Positions 31,201-41,600 of a stretch of DNA of 64,000 nucleotides are shown here, piece after piece. Positions within the stretch are counted from its first letter, which is position 1, and each line of letters starts with the position of its first letter. A program made the position numbers and the translations under genes. The notes beneath the pieces are model-generated. The model was not told where the DNA came from, made no database searches, and saw only the letters and a list, made by a program, of their open reading frames with translations. Source of the stretch: Pterobdella sp. o SKG-2022 (lineage: Eukaryota; Annelida; Clitellata; Hirudinida; Piscicolidae). The DNA lies in the NCBI GenBank assembly GCA_964035795.1, contig OZ038321.1:27592459-27656458 (forward strand), in the 5' to 3' direction.

Positions 31201-32815
31201 GGTAATGATTGGCTGTAGTTTCCTTTGATGAAAGTCGTTTCATCAGTCTACAGAGATCAAAAGAAGAGTACCGAGGTAAAGAATTCAAAAACTTGAGATA
31301 AAGATGATGAGGAAAAGAATGATATGATGGTAAAAATAACAGATATTGGCTTAGAAATGATGAACTGAGAAGAGAAACTCCATATAACCCCTCAAGTTTA
31401 TCAACAACTGCTGAAGTAAAGATGTGTTGATCTTGAAGATTTTGAAATGGATAATAATCTAAAAACCGTCTAAATTTGTTGAATCTACTGATGTATTCAA
31501 GAATGGTACCAGCTTGTTGAGCTACCAAATGTTGTGATAACGACAACAAATCTTCATTGACTTGATTCAGATCCAACAAACAATCTGTTAAGTTTGACAA
31601 AAAAACCACATCTACTTTCACATTTGGTTGCATCAGCTTTGAATATAGAAGTCTTTGACAGTCATTTACTAAAGATTCATCAGAAGAGCTGGACAGGCAG
31701 TGCATTAAATTCACAATTTCATTGAGTCTTAGATCACTTTCTTTCAATAATTTCTCTCCACGTTTTTCAATTTCCTTGTTAAAAATTTCACATGGATATT
31801 TGATTGATTTTAATACTCTGCATATCTCAGCTACATGATGTGGCTCTACAGTATTTGATAGTTTTTTTAAGTTAGGCAGAACCTCATTTACAATTTCAAA
31901 TAATAAAAGTTTACAATTTGGAGCAGATAAATAGTAGCTTTGAACATATCTGAGGATCGTTCCAATTTGATCTAAGCTTTCAAATTTTGAATTAAGCTTT
32001 AACTCAGAAAGTACCCATTGCGTAGAAATATATGCAAAGTTTGAAGAAATGAACTTATGAATATTAATGAGAATACTACAAATATCCACCAAAGATTCAG
32101 TTGATGGTTTTGGAGACAGTATAATGCATTTCAAACGAGTTAATGTTTTAATAAAAAGTATATTGTTAGAAACTGGCAAACTTTTGAAAATTTTACTGAA
32201 ACTTACTAATTGCTTTGAAGGTATAAAATCTATTTTTTTTTGAATTTCAATCAACAATTTAACCATAAAAGAATCACTTAGAGATAATCCCAAATAACAA
32301 AGATTTAAATAGAGAGAAGTCAAACTAGATTTATCTATTTTATCATAGTTTTTATACAAACTTTCATATATGATTGGGTAACAAGGGTGGTTATAAAAAC
32401 AGTCCATTGATGATTTCAAGCTGTTGTTTAAAAGCATTTGTATGTAAGCAATGTGGTAATTTTTTTGCATCCACTCATGTTTATTGTATAAATAGTCATA
32501 CTGTACCTTCACTAAATTTTCTATAGCACAAATTATGATAGGAAGATTGAGTTGTTTTGATTCCAATTTAAACAAATATGTCAAAATATCTTTACATGCT
32601 TTGATATCTTTCAATTGGTCTATTATGCTACAGCCAGGAGCTATTATAGGATTTTTTTGCAGAGTTGTAATATCTAAATTGTTGAGAGGAAAGTTTTGTT
32701 GATCAGTAGGTGGGAGACTACCTTTCAAACACACGCTTCTGTTTGAAATAAAACCCAAAGAACGATATAAAAGTTTTTTACATGATTTGATACTATTTCG
32801 CAAAGCTTTACTCAT
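28238..32815 (-). CDS. FASTKD-family mitochondrial RNA-binding protein with RAP domain
   Basis: FASTK-like proteins bind and process or stabilise mitochondrial transcripts. Eight minus-strand exons: 32815-31191, 31019-30812, 30617-30302, 29588-29472, 29037-28915, 28718-28643, 28525-28411, 28330-28238; 891 codons with stop. The large first exon encodes helical repeats (541 residues) and begins at ATG 32815, four codons inside a longer frame that opens with GTG. Later exons give the FAST_1/FAST_2 region: LNRSVVLEQPQLSIPWFH, VLVQVLGGEQMARHSVTTPY, DFEVLLDGNSKV. The RAP domain follows: RVAILPYQNYSYCKN, LKGPLQTKHRHLKILNYKVV, VPYTDWYSMSL, ending IFGKTG. Paralogue (FASTKD1/2/3/5) is not resolved. Intron 3 holds a palindromic element at 29821-29929. 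It ends 217 bp upstream of PACS on the same strand. Confidence 0.88.
29821..29931. repeat. Near-perfect palindrome (foldback element) in FASTKD intron 3
   Basis: Arms of about 54 bp, 29821-29874 and 29875-29929, are reverse complements with a two-base difference near the outer end; the centre is TATACAAACTTGTATA. Each arm carries AAGCTTTTCGTGAGTTGAAC, the best copy of the dispersed repeat seen in EXOC5 intron 17 and elsewhere. Confidence 0.9.
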
Positions 32816-33289
32816 TTCAAAAAGCACCTTGAGCGATATTATAAGTTTTAAAGTTGAACTTGAAAGTATTTAAAATTAAAGGATTCACATATAAGTGATT
32901 TAGTTCTCAATAAATTCCAATATTTTTTACCAATTACTTGAGTTTGTTTGGAAATTTTTGTCTGGAAGTGGAGCTAGAATAAGTTTTCAACCCTTTTGCG
33001 ACGTTATAATAGTTTTGAACTTTCCTTCTAATTGAAGCATATCTGCCAGTTTTTTATCCGGTGTGTTAAATCCCCTAGTTTCTTGAAACTTTCGATTTGA
33101 TCAAAGTGAAAACCCACAAATAAAAGGATCGAAGAAATTACAAAGGTTTTTGAAAAAAACAAACAAAAAGTATATATTACCTTAATTCAAAAAGGTTTTC
33201 GTAAGACCCACTTACATTATCCTTATTCTATTTAGGCTATTATAAGTCTTCGCAAAGGCTTTTACACTTTTATCAAAATTTCACCCATT
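32816..33289. other. Upstream flank of FASTKD
   Basis: 474 bp without a gene. It presumably contains the FASTKD promoter. A degenerate copy of the AAGCTTTTCGT-type dispersed repeat is at about 33186-33240. Confidence 0.5.
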
Positions 33290-36178
33290 TATTAGATGAT
33301 TAATAATAATATAATAATATCCCTATCGAGTTACTCTAGTCGTATAGTTGACTGAGTTTCTCTTGGGTAACTCTCTTCACAATTCTTCTCCAGGAACATT
33401 TCTGTTGAGCAAGAAGAAAATGGTTTCGAAATCTTCTGAGTTTTCGAGTTTCATTTTTGGGATAAATTTGACATCTTCTTTTAATGTCTGTGGTAGAGTG
33501 GTTAAAGGTCTGCCTATGAATTTTTTCTTATTTGATGCGGCATAGTACTGCTTCATAGCCTGGAATGCTGACGTATCAAGTCTTTTTAGGGTATGTCCCA
33601 ACATCCTCCATCTTGCACCAGCAATTTCAACTGAAAGGGGTATACTATTTGTTTTTTTGTATAGTTCTTTTTTGTTGATTCTATTGGGATAGTAGATACC
33701 GATCACTCTTAACCTGCTTGCGGTGGAATGTTTCAATCTTAGCTTCTATATTTTTGTTGACTGCCCATGCTGAAGAGTTGTAGGTGAGAACTGGTTTAAC
33801 ATAGGAATTGTACACTCGCACTTTTTTGCTTATTTTTAGCTTTTTCCTTTCATGTATATTTTCCATAATTTACTCATTGCAGTTTGGGCAAGTTGTTTTC
33901 TCCTCTCAATATCTTTTTTTGTCATCAAGAAGGAGCCTAGTTTTTTGCTCGTTTTCCAGGCCTCATCTGATTTTGATATTTTGATGAGTTCTGTCTTGTC
34001 AGTATTGACTTTGAGGTTCCAGTTCGAGAACTCATCTTTCAGTTTGCTTTCTAGGTTAAGTAGTTGCTGTTTGTCTCTACCAATGAAAACTAGATCGTCA
34101 GCATAGCCTACCATTTTTGCTGGTGTCAATGGTTGTAGGTTTGTGTAGCTGTGATCTAGCTTTATATGGTTTGTTACTTTAGACTTGAAAGTACACAGTG
34201 CTGCTTCTAAGTAAATTGTGAAGAGAATGGGTGAGAGACATCTCCTTGAGGGATCCCTATGTTAGTTTCGAAAGAGGTTTGTGTGCTTTTGCCATTCCAT
34301 CTTACCTTCAAACAAGTGTTTGTTAATAACTTTCTGATCATCATTATTTCATCATTGTTCAGAATTTTTTCAAGAACATTTATTAGAAGGGGTCTGTCCA
34401 CAGTATCAAAGGCTTGGCTCAGGTCGATACCAAGGATATAGTACTCTTCATCCCAGTACGCCAGAGCTTTAGCTATATCCCATTTATGAAGCCAGACTAT
34501 GTCTGTCGTGCTTTTTCCATTTCTGAATCCACTTTGATAAGAACCGATGTATTCTTCCGTTTTGTTGCGTATACGATTCATAGTAATGTTCGATAATATT
34601 TTTCAGATAGTGTTCAGTAGAGTGATGGGTCTTAAGCTTGTAAGTTGTCCTTTCGGATTACCTTGTTTTTGTACAGTGACTAATATTCCACTACCAATAA
34701 AACTATCTTCTTGAATTTTATTTTCTACTATTAAGTTTAATATTCTTGATAATTCTTTTATTAGTTTTTTTCCACTATATTTTATCATTTCGAATGGGAT
34801 CTCATCTTCACCTTTAGCTTTATTATTATTTAGTTTACTTATAGCTAGCTTAACTTCATTAAAACTTGTTGGGTCATTGAGAGATTGTTGCAACATTGGA
34901 TTTTGGTTGTGGTTAGGTAGTTTATAAAATTTGTTGTGGTAGAACTGTTTGATTTTTATTTCAGCTTCAGTTTCGCTAAAGATTTGTTTATTCTCTTGAT
35001 CATTAAAAAATAATTTTTCTGGAATTTTCCTATAGATGAATTTCATGGCTTGAAAAGTTTGTTCATCATCTCTGGACTTTTCCATAAGCTGTAATTGCTT
35101 TTCCAAGCATTTTTCATAGGCGTTTTTGCAAAGTTTTCTTATTTGAAAAAGAATTTTATTTCTTTCACTTTTCCATTTTGCTTTATTAATTGTATTGTTT
35201 GTGGTGTTTATTTTTATTCTAATCTCTTTTTGCATTGTAGAGAGATGTTGTATTTCATTGTTGACTTCATATCCTTTCTTTATCTTTTTTCTCATGCCTA
35301 CTGTTTCTATAGCTGATTGTTTCATTATATTTATTAGAGAATCCAAAGCGATGTTTTCAGTATTATTAATTTTAGATTCAATTTGGTTTTTATATTCTGT
35401 TTCTTTTTCTTCAAGCATTTCATAATTGATTTCTTTTTTTGAATTGTTCCTTTTTGTCATCTCTTTCCAATTTGGGTACCTTTTTTTGAAATTTATCTTA
35501 CAAATAACAATTTTATAGTCAGAGTTGAGTTCTGTTCCACCATAAGCTCTTGAGTTATTAATGATAGCTCTTTGATTATATTGCAGATTACATAGTCTAT
35601 TTGGTTATATATTTTTGTAATATCACTATTGTTGTTCTTTCTGTAACCTGTCCAAGTTGTTATGTGTCTAGCAGGGTGTTGGAGCAGGGTATTAGTAATA
35701 ATGAGATCATGAAATTGACAGAAATTTATGAGTCTTGAACCATTCTCATTACGAATACCTCTGGAATATTTTCACAGCATTTTTCATCATGATATATCTT
35801 TTTTCCTACTTTTGCATTGAAGTCACCTCCAATAAAAATCATGATGCTGTATTTGGTTTTTTCAACAGTTTTGTGGAGGCTGCAGTAAAACTCTTCTGCT
35901 TTTGTTTTATCTTTTTTGGTGATGAGACTATGAGGTGAGTAGGTGTTGATGATGGTAATCCTTTTTGAGACTTTCCAAATTCTGTGTAATAAAGGTTCAA
36001 GCTCTTTTTTGATAGCAAATCCCATTCCATGATGTTTATTTTGTGGCTTCAGAAATTTGAGATTGATTCTATTTATTGTTTCCTCCATATAGTTCGATTT
36101 TGTTTCTTGAAGACAGCATAAGGAAATTTGGTACTTGCCGATGTCCGATGCAAGTTGCCATTTTCTTAGTTTCGAACT
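33290..36178 (-). mobile_element. LINE-2 of this window: AP-endonuclease LINE, multiply broken
   Basis: Minus-strand remnant. From its 5' side: endonuclease pieces (LASDIGKYQISLCCLQETKS near 36170-36100; INTYSPHS and FIGGDFNAKVGKK at 36088-35726); connector and start of RT (35460-34603, ending LTSLRPITLLNTI); RT core (34581-34207: QSGFRNGKSTTD, DLSQAFDTVDRPLL, IGIPQGDVS); YADD box in VGYADDLVFIG (34129-33836); C-terminal maturase-like tail with RWRMLGHTLKR (33736-33377). Several frameshifts and stops separate the pieces, and the 5' end is lost. The 3' end runs into an ATT-rich tail around 33300. Different family from LINE-1/3/5: no PHD-like finger. Confidence 0.85.
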
Positions 36179-36250
36179 GGAATGGGATTTGCCATCAAAA
36201 AAGAGCTTAAACCCTTACTACACAGAATTTGAAAAGTCTCAAAAAGGATT
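36179..36250 (+). mobile_element. Inverted endonuclease fragment abutting LINE-2
   Basis: 72 bp that are the reverse complement of 35957-36028 inside LINE-2, with about 5 mismatches. It lies head-to-head at the truncated 5' end of LINE-2. Compatible with a 5' inversion or a second independent fragment. Confidence 0.75.
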
Positions 36251-37129
36251 TGGGCTCTACAATTGAAAACCAAACCTGGTATTATTACGCCTTGAAGCTT
36301 GAAAGTTCCCACAGAAAAGTTTTCAAGAGAGTTAATAGGCATTTATAAGATAATATAAATTATTTTCTTACACCGGGACGTTAACACCGGATTAGATGAT
36401 TACCCATATGAAATCAGAATGCAACCTTTTAGAAATCTGTGTTTTATTTTATGATATTTTAATCAACTTATCTTTGATTATTTGAAAAAAAAATATTATC
36501 ACTTTAAGTCACCTATTTATAGTTACAGTTAATTTTACATGACATAACGGAAGCATTTGCACAAAAGATTCATTGGTTTTGTAAGATACACTATTTTCAA
36601 ATTGTTTGTAAGACTCAAAAATGCTGACAAGTGGGATATAAAAATAAAGCGAACTTTCGCCTTTCACCTACCTTACAAGCGTCTCATCATAAAAAAACGT
36701 TTTTTCGTCTTCTTCATGCTGGTCGAAAAAACTTTTTTAACCCAACAGACGGCAGTTTTGCTTGCTAATTTTGTACAACTTTTGGTACCCGATGAAGTAT
36801 TTTATAAGTTCTGAGTGCTATACTAAAACAATTTGCTGGTGAGATGAGAATGAGAAACGCTTCAGTTGAGTCATTCTCTATATGTATAGCAGTGCCGCTC
36901 TCAAGAATGCTGCTTTATCACCTAACTACTATTGTGTGATGGTGGAAAACGACCACATGGCCTTGCTATACTATGAATGATATAACGAAGTCTGATAGTT
37001 AGTATCTAATTGTATCTATATACGGTAATAATAAAATTGCATTAATTTTATTTCAATGAAGTTATTATTATCATTATTCATGTTAGATTATACTGCTGTA
37101 GGTGACCCAGTAGCTGGGATATACAGCAG
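36251..37129. other. Intergenic spacer between LINE-2 and LINE-3
   Basis: AT-rich 0.9 kb. An 85-codon plus-strand frame at 36557-36814 is basic and hydrophobic, matches no family I know, and is probably chance. Nothing else recognised. Confidence 0.5.
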
Positions 37130-38492
37130 TCGGCTAATACACTTTCTCCACTAAACTCTATTGAATGGGTCCACACTTTTTAGGCCATAGGGTTCCATAT
37201 ACTTTTCAACACAACTCAACACGGGAACGACCTCCAGGCAAAGGAAGTTTGAGCAAGTCTTTGATACACATGGACGAACATCTCACATGACCATACCAAC
37301 AAAGACGACGGCTCTGTTGCAGCGTTCCTATGTCTGGGATTTTGAGTTTTGTGAGAAAGGCTGATGATGGACTTCTGTCTTTTGGCTTAACGTCCAGTAT
37401 CCAGCAGATCATGGACCTATCATTGCGCTGTAGTCTTTGCAAAATAGTACCTTTTGGAACCCAGTTTTCACTGCCATATAACAAGGCAGAAAGCATTTAA
37501 TATGTGTATAATTTGCCACGAAATTTCAAGGTGATGTGTTTAGAGGTCAATATGGGCAACAGTTTTTCAAATTTTCCCCAGGCAACTGAACATCTGGTGA
37601 TAACTGCCAGTTCACAACCTCCACACAACATATCACCAAGGTAGCAAAACTTTGGTTCTACATCCATGGTGACATTACCAACAGTAACTTCTTTGATAGG
37701 CCTATTATCCAATGGTGGCGCTAAATTGAGACAGCGAGGACATACATAAGCCTGATCCTTCAGTCTTCCAGTCAAACCACTACATCTCTTATGGACATAA
37801 TGAGAGCATGTCGAGCAAAAAACTGAGTTGACGCCTACATCTTTGCGGCATACATGGCAAGCAAAAACTTTAAAATCCCTTAGGTTTTCAGAACCGAGCA
37901 TCATGAATTTTGTTCACCCGCAATCGTTTACTTTATTTTTCCAGTTTTCATTTTTTCAAATTTGGATATACAATCGTTTAGTGATTCTGAGATTAAAACC
38001 AGGTCATCAGCATATAAAAGTTTCCAAGGAACACCGGTTCTTAACTCTCTAGACAAAGCTTCCAAAACAAGAATAAAAAGTAAAGAACTCACTACAGATC
38101 CCTGATGTACACCAACATTTACACCAAACTCATCGCTGAGCTGGTTATTTATGCGTTCTCGACTTTTTGCTATAAAATACATGCTCTGAACTACACGGAC
38201 AGCCCATTCTTCAATCCCGAGTTTTTTCATTGCCCACCAAATCACTTTGCGCGAGACTCGATCAAAGGCCTTCTCTAGTTTGACGAAGACAAGAATGGCT
38301 TTTTGACGACTAGATATTTTTCCTGCAACTGACGAATAATAAAAACTGCGTCAGTGGCGCTTCTACCAGAAACGAAGCTAAATTGCATCTCATAAATATC
38401 CACCATCTTTCTGATTCGTCGCTCTAGGACATGCTCAACAAGCTTCATCACATGATGTGCTAGCTTGAGGCCTCTATAATTTCCAAAGTTAT
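37130..38492 (-). mobile_element. LINE-3 of this window: 5'-truncated relative of LINE-1
   Basis: Minus-strand fragment starting in the RT (NYRGLKLAHHVMK near 38490), with ATDAVFIIRQLQEKY, an interrupted DLEKAFDRV region, [11 protein letters not shown] and LLYADDLVLISE (38245-37928), then a PHD-like C4HC3 finger CHVCRKDVGVNSVFCSTC with YVHKRC (about 37860-37735), and a C-terminal SRRLCWYGHVRC region (37496-37206). The frame is broken at several points. It sits about 150 bp downstream of the TDRD3 stop codon. Confidence 0.88.
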
Positions 38493-38647
38493 GTATTTTA
38501 TATTATTGAAAAAATGGCAAACACTTGTGTTTTTTATTGATAAAATTATTAAAGCTCATTTTAAATACTAAATAATATAACCGAGTGTTCAAATGATTAA
38601 CTGCTTCAATTACTGGGATAATTTGATATTTCCACAATAAATTCTTA

Positions 38648-41600
38648 TCATTGATAGTAGTAATATCGATAATTAGGATTCGCAGGAGGCAAAGGAGGTG
38701 GAGGGAAGTTGAACCTGCCAGATGTGTTGTGGAAAACATACTGTTGATTTGATGGCAAAGGCATTTGGTAATGTTGAGGTTGCTGTCTTGCATTGAATTG
38801 AGAAAAGTTTGACATTGGTTGTGGACGGGGTTGTCTATATTGCTGAAATCTGTATTGTTGCTGTTGTTGTTGAATGTGGTTGAAATTTTGTTGATTCTGT
38901 GGTTGATTTGGTTTATTATATATTTGTTGATTCTGTTGACTTCCTTGAGAATTTTGTTTATTTTGTTGGTTCGAATATTGTTGTCTACCTTGAGCAGCTT
39001 GCTGCTGGTTTTGTTGCTGTTGATTTTGTTTAAGTTGTTGTTGTTGGTTTTGGGTTTTTTTTTGTTTGGTTTGTTGTTGCTGGTTTTGTATATTTTGTTG
39101 TTGTTGATTTTGTTGAAATTGATATTTTTGTTGTTGTTGTGATTGAAACTGTTTGTTTTGCTGTGGTTGATGTTGTTTATTTTGTTGTTGATATTGCTGT
39201 TTATTTTGTTGTTGTTGATATTGTTGTTTATTTTGTTCATTGTGTTTTTTAAACTGCTGTTTACTTTTATTTTGTTGCTGATCATACTTCCTTGCTAGAT
39301 TGCTCTGTTGATTATCTTTCAAAAAACCTTGTACACTTTTATCTCCATCAACATCACCATTTTTATTTGCCACTTTCGCTTGCTTGTTACTATTGTAAAA
39401 CGTCATGGATGCTAGGTCATCTTTCGAAAGTGGAGCTTCATATGAAAAAGCAAACGATAATAATAATAATAATAATAATAACAATAATAATATAAAAACT
39501 TTATCATAGTGATATTTAACTCAGTGAGTTTCAAGATTACAAATAGTTTTGAAATCTATTATTTTTGCCATTATTAATCCTCCAATCATGGCTAATATAT
39601 AAACGTATGTGTCCGTTATGATCATCGGCATTATCATCATCAAGAGTAACGTATGCAGATCAAAAAACTCAATAGCAATAATGACTATGATGAAGTACAA
39701 TAGCATGAATCTAAAAGTAAAGAAACAAACACAAAGTATTTATTAAATGACCATATTTATCTTAGTTATATTAATATTCAAAATAATAATCAGACTTGTA
39801 TTAGTAACTCGAGTTCAACCCTTACATCTATATTAAATTTATATTTTTAATAAAAATTTTATCATAAATGAATACCAACTCTGTGATTGGTCATATGTTT
39901 TGTGCTGATTATTATCAGTGTTTTTCTTGTATTGACTGTTATCATTGTTTCTCTTGTAATGATTATTTTTGTTGAACTCGTTATCCGCCTTCTTATTGGC
40001 TTGTTGTTGTTGCTTAAATTTACCTTGGTCTTCAACTTTTCTGTTCACTGAATCCTGCATTTTTTTATCATCATCATTATTATTCTTTATATTATTCATC
40101 ATTTTATCTTTTTTATACTCGCATTTTCATTGGCATAGACGCATGGGGTTTGAATTTCATTATTATTATAAATAAAACTACGGAGTAAAACTTGTCACTC
40201 AAAACAAAGGTACATCAAAACTGAAACAGCATCCGATGAATTAAATGATGTTCCAACATCAAAAAATTCTAAAATCATGAGTACATACAATAATATTCCC
40301 ACTTCCTAACACAGCCTCACCAGCACCACAAACCCCCTGAAAACCACTAACTCTACTCTGTAGATTATCGAGACTACCTGTTGACTCGGCGTCGCTTGAG
40401 GAGTCTGGGAGTCTTGGCGCCCTAGCAAGGACGTGATGGCACGATCTACCTTGCCTCTTGACACACTGAGCGCCTTGAGCGAATCCTCAAGATTGAATCC
40501 CATCTCTAGTAGCGTTGACACGTTGGAGTCCTGGGCTGCTTGCTGCCAATGTGTGGTGAAATTATAATTATTCGTAAGAATAATAACAATAAAAACAACA
40601 AAAATAATAACAATAACAACAATAATAAAAAAAAACTGACCTGCATGGAGGCAGTGTTGTCAGGAATGACACTGGTGTGGTCTTGCTTCAGAGCTTTTAA
40701 CGCTTCTTTAGTTTCTATAAGAATAATATTATTAATAATAAATTAAAAAGAATTCAATAATTATGAAAATTATTATTAAAATACCATGGTCGATCTTGGA
40801 GGCTTTTTGGAAGGGCACGAAAGGAGGAGGAGCATCTGAAATATTCCTTTTCATCACACTCAAGCTCTGTTGTCAATCATCATAACGAATCACCAATTAA
40901 AATTACGAATGAGATTATAATGGCATTAATTTCACCAATAATTATGTAAGCTATTTATTTAACTTATCATGCATATTCATAAGAGATACACGCATGTACT
41001 ACCTTCTTGAGGATGAATGCATCTGCTAATGCGTCGACTTTACCCCCTAGCATCTAAAGTCATCAAAATTAATAATAATAGCAATATAATAATGATAATC
41101 GTCGTTTTAGATCGGTTTCCGTGCTAGCAGGAATGTTAATAACAATCTATTAATAGAGCACCTGGAAGGAAGTAAGCAGTAGGTAGTTGCTATGTATTTG
41201 GTTACCTGCTTTTACTAGCAGCTTGTTGCCTGGCAACACGTTGCTGCAAAAATAATACCAACAATAAACATAATAAAAAACTAAAAATTCTTAAAATTAT
41301 TATTATGCGCCCTCTGTTGAAAAAAATTAGCTGTAAAAAGAATATTGATGACGACATTAGATTCATCATCATCATTTTTTTTACCCCGAGCACCCTAGTC
41401 TTGTTAAGTGCTCCTCATGTCCCCATCAAGACCGTCCAGTGGTCGAGAAGCTCAGCCGCTCTCGCGGGGTCGGTCCACAGACTCTCGGGACCCAATGTGG
41501 TATTTATTTTGGGGCAGATGAAGAGGTGAGAGGTGTCGTGAATATGTGTTTGGCAGAGTGGGCATGAACGTGAGGGATGAGATGAGGGTGAAATTTTGTT

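Noticed and set aside
36557..36814. 85-aa basic/hydrophobic ORF
   Set aside because: No family resemblance, no splice context, AT-rich spacer; consistent with chance.
38503..39285. 260-residue Asn-rich ORF
   Set aside because: It is the alternate frame of the CAA-rich (Gln) coding exon of the TDRD3-like gene.
38648..39484. Secreted Q-rich protein with a poly-Leu signal peptide
   Set aside because: The supposed start is a TTG inside an ATT/TTA microsatellite; the upstream ATG at 39507 is in another frame. A splice acceptor at 39437-39436 joining to the TDRD3 linker in phase explains the frame better.
39521..39706. 61-aa hydrophobic membrane-like ORF between TDRD3 exons 11 and 12
   Set aside because: No splice phase connects it to either neighbour without a stop; probably intronic AT-rich sequence.
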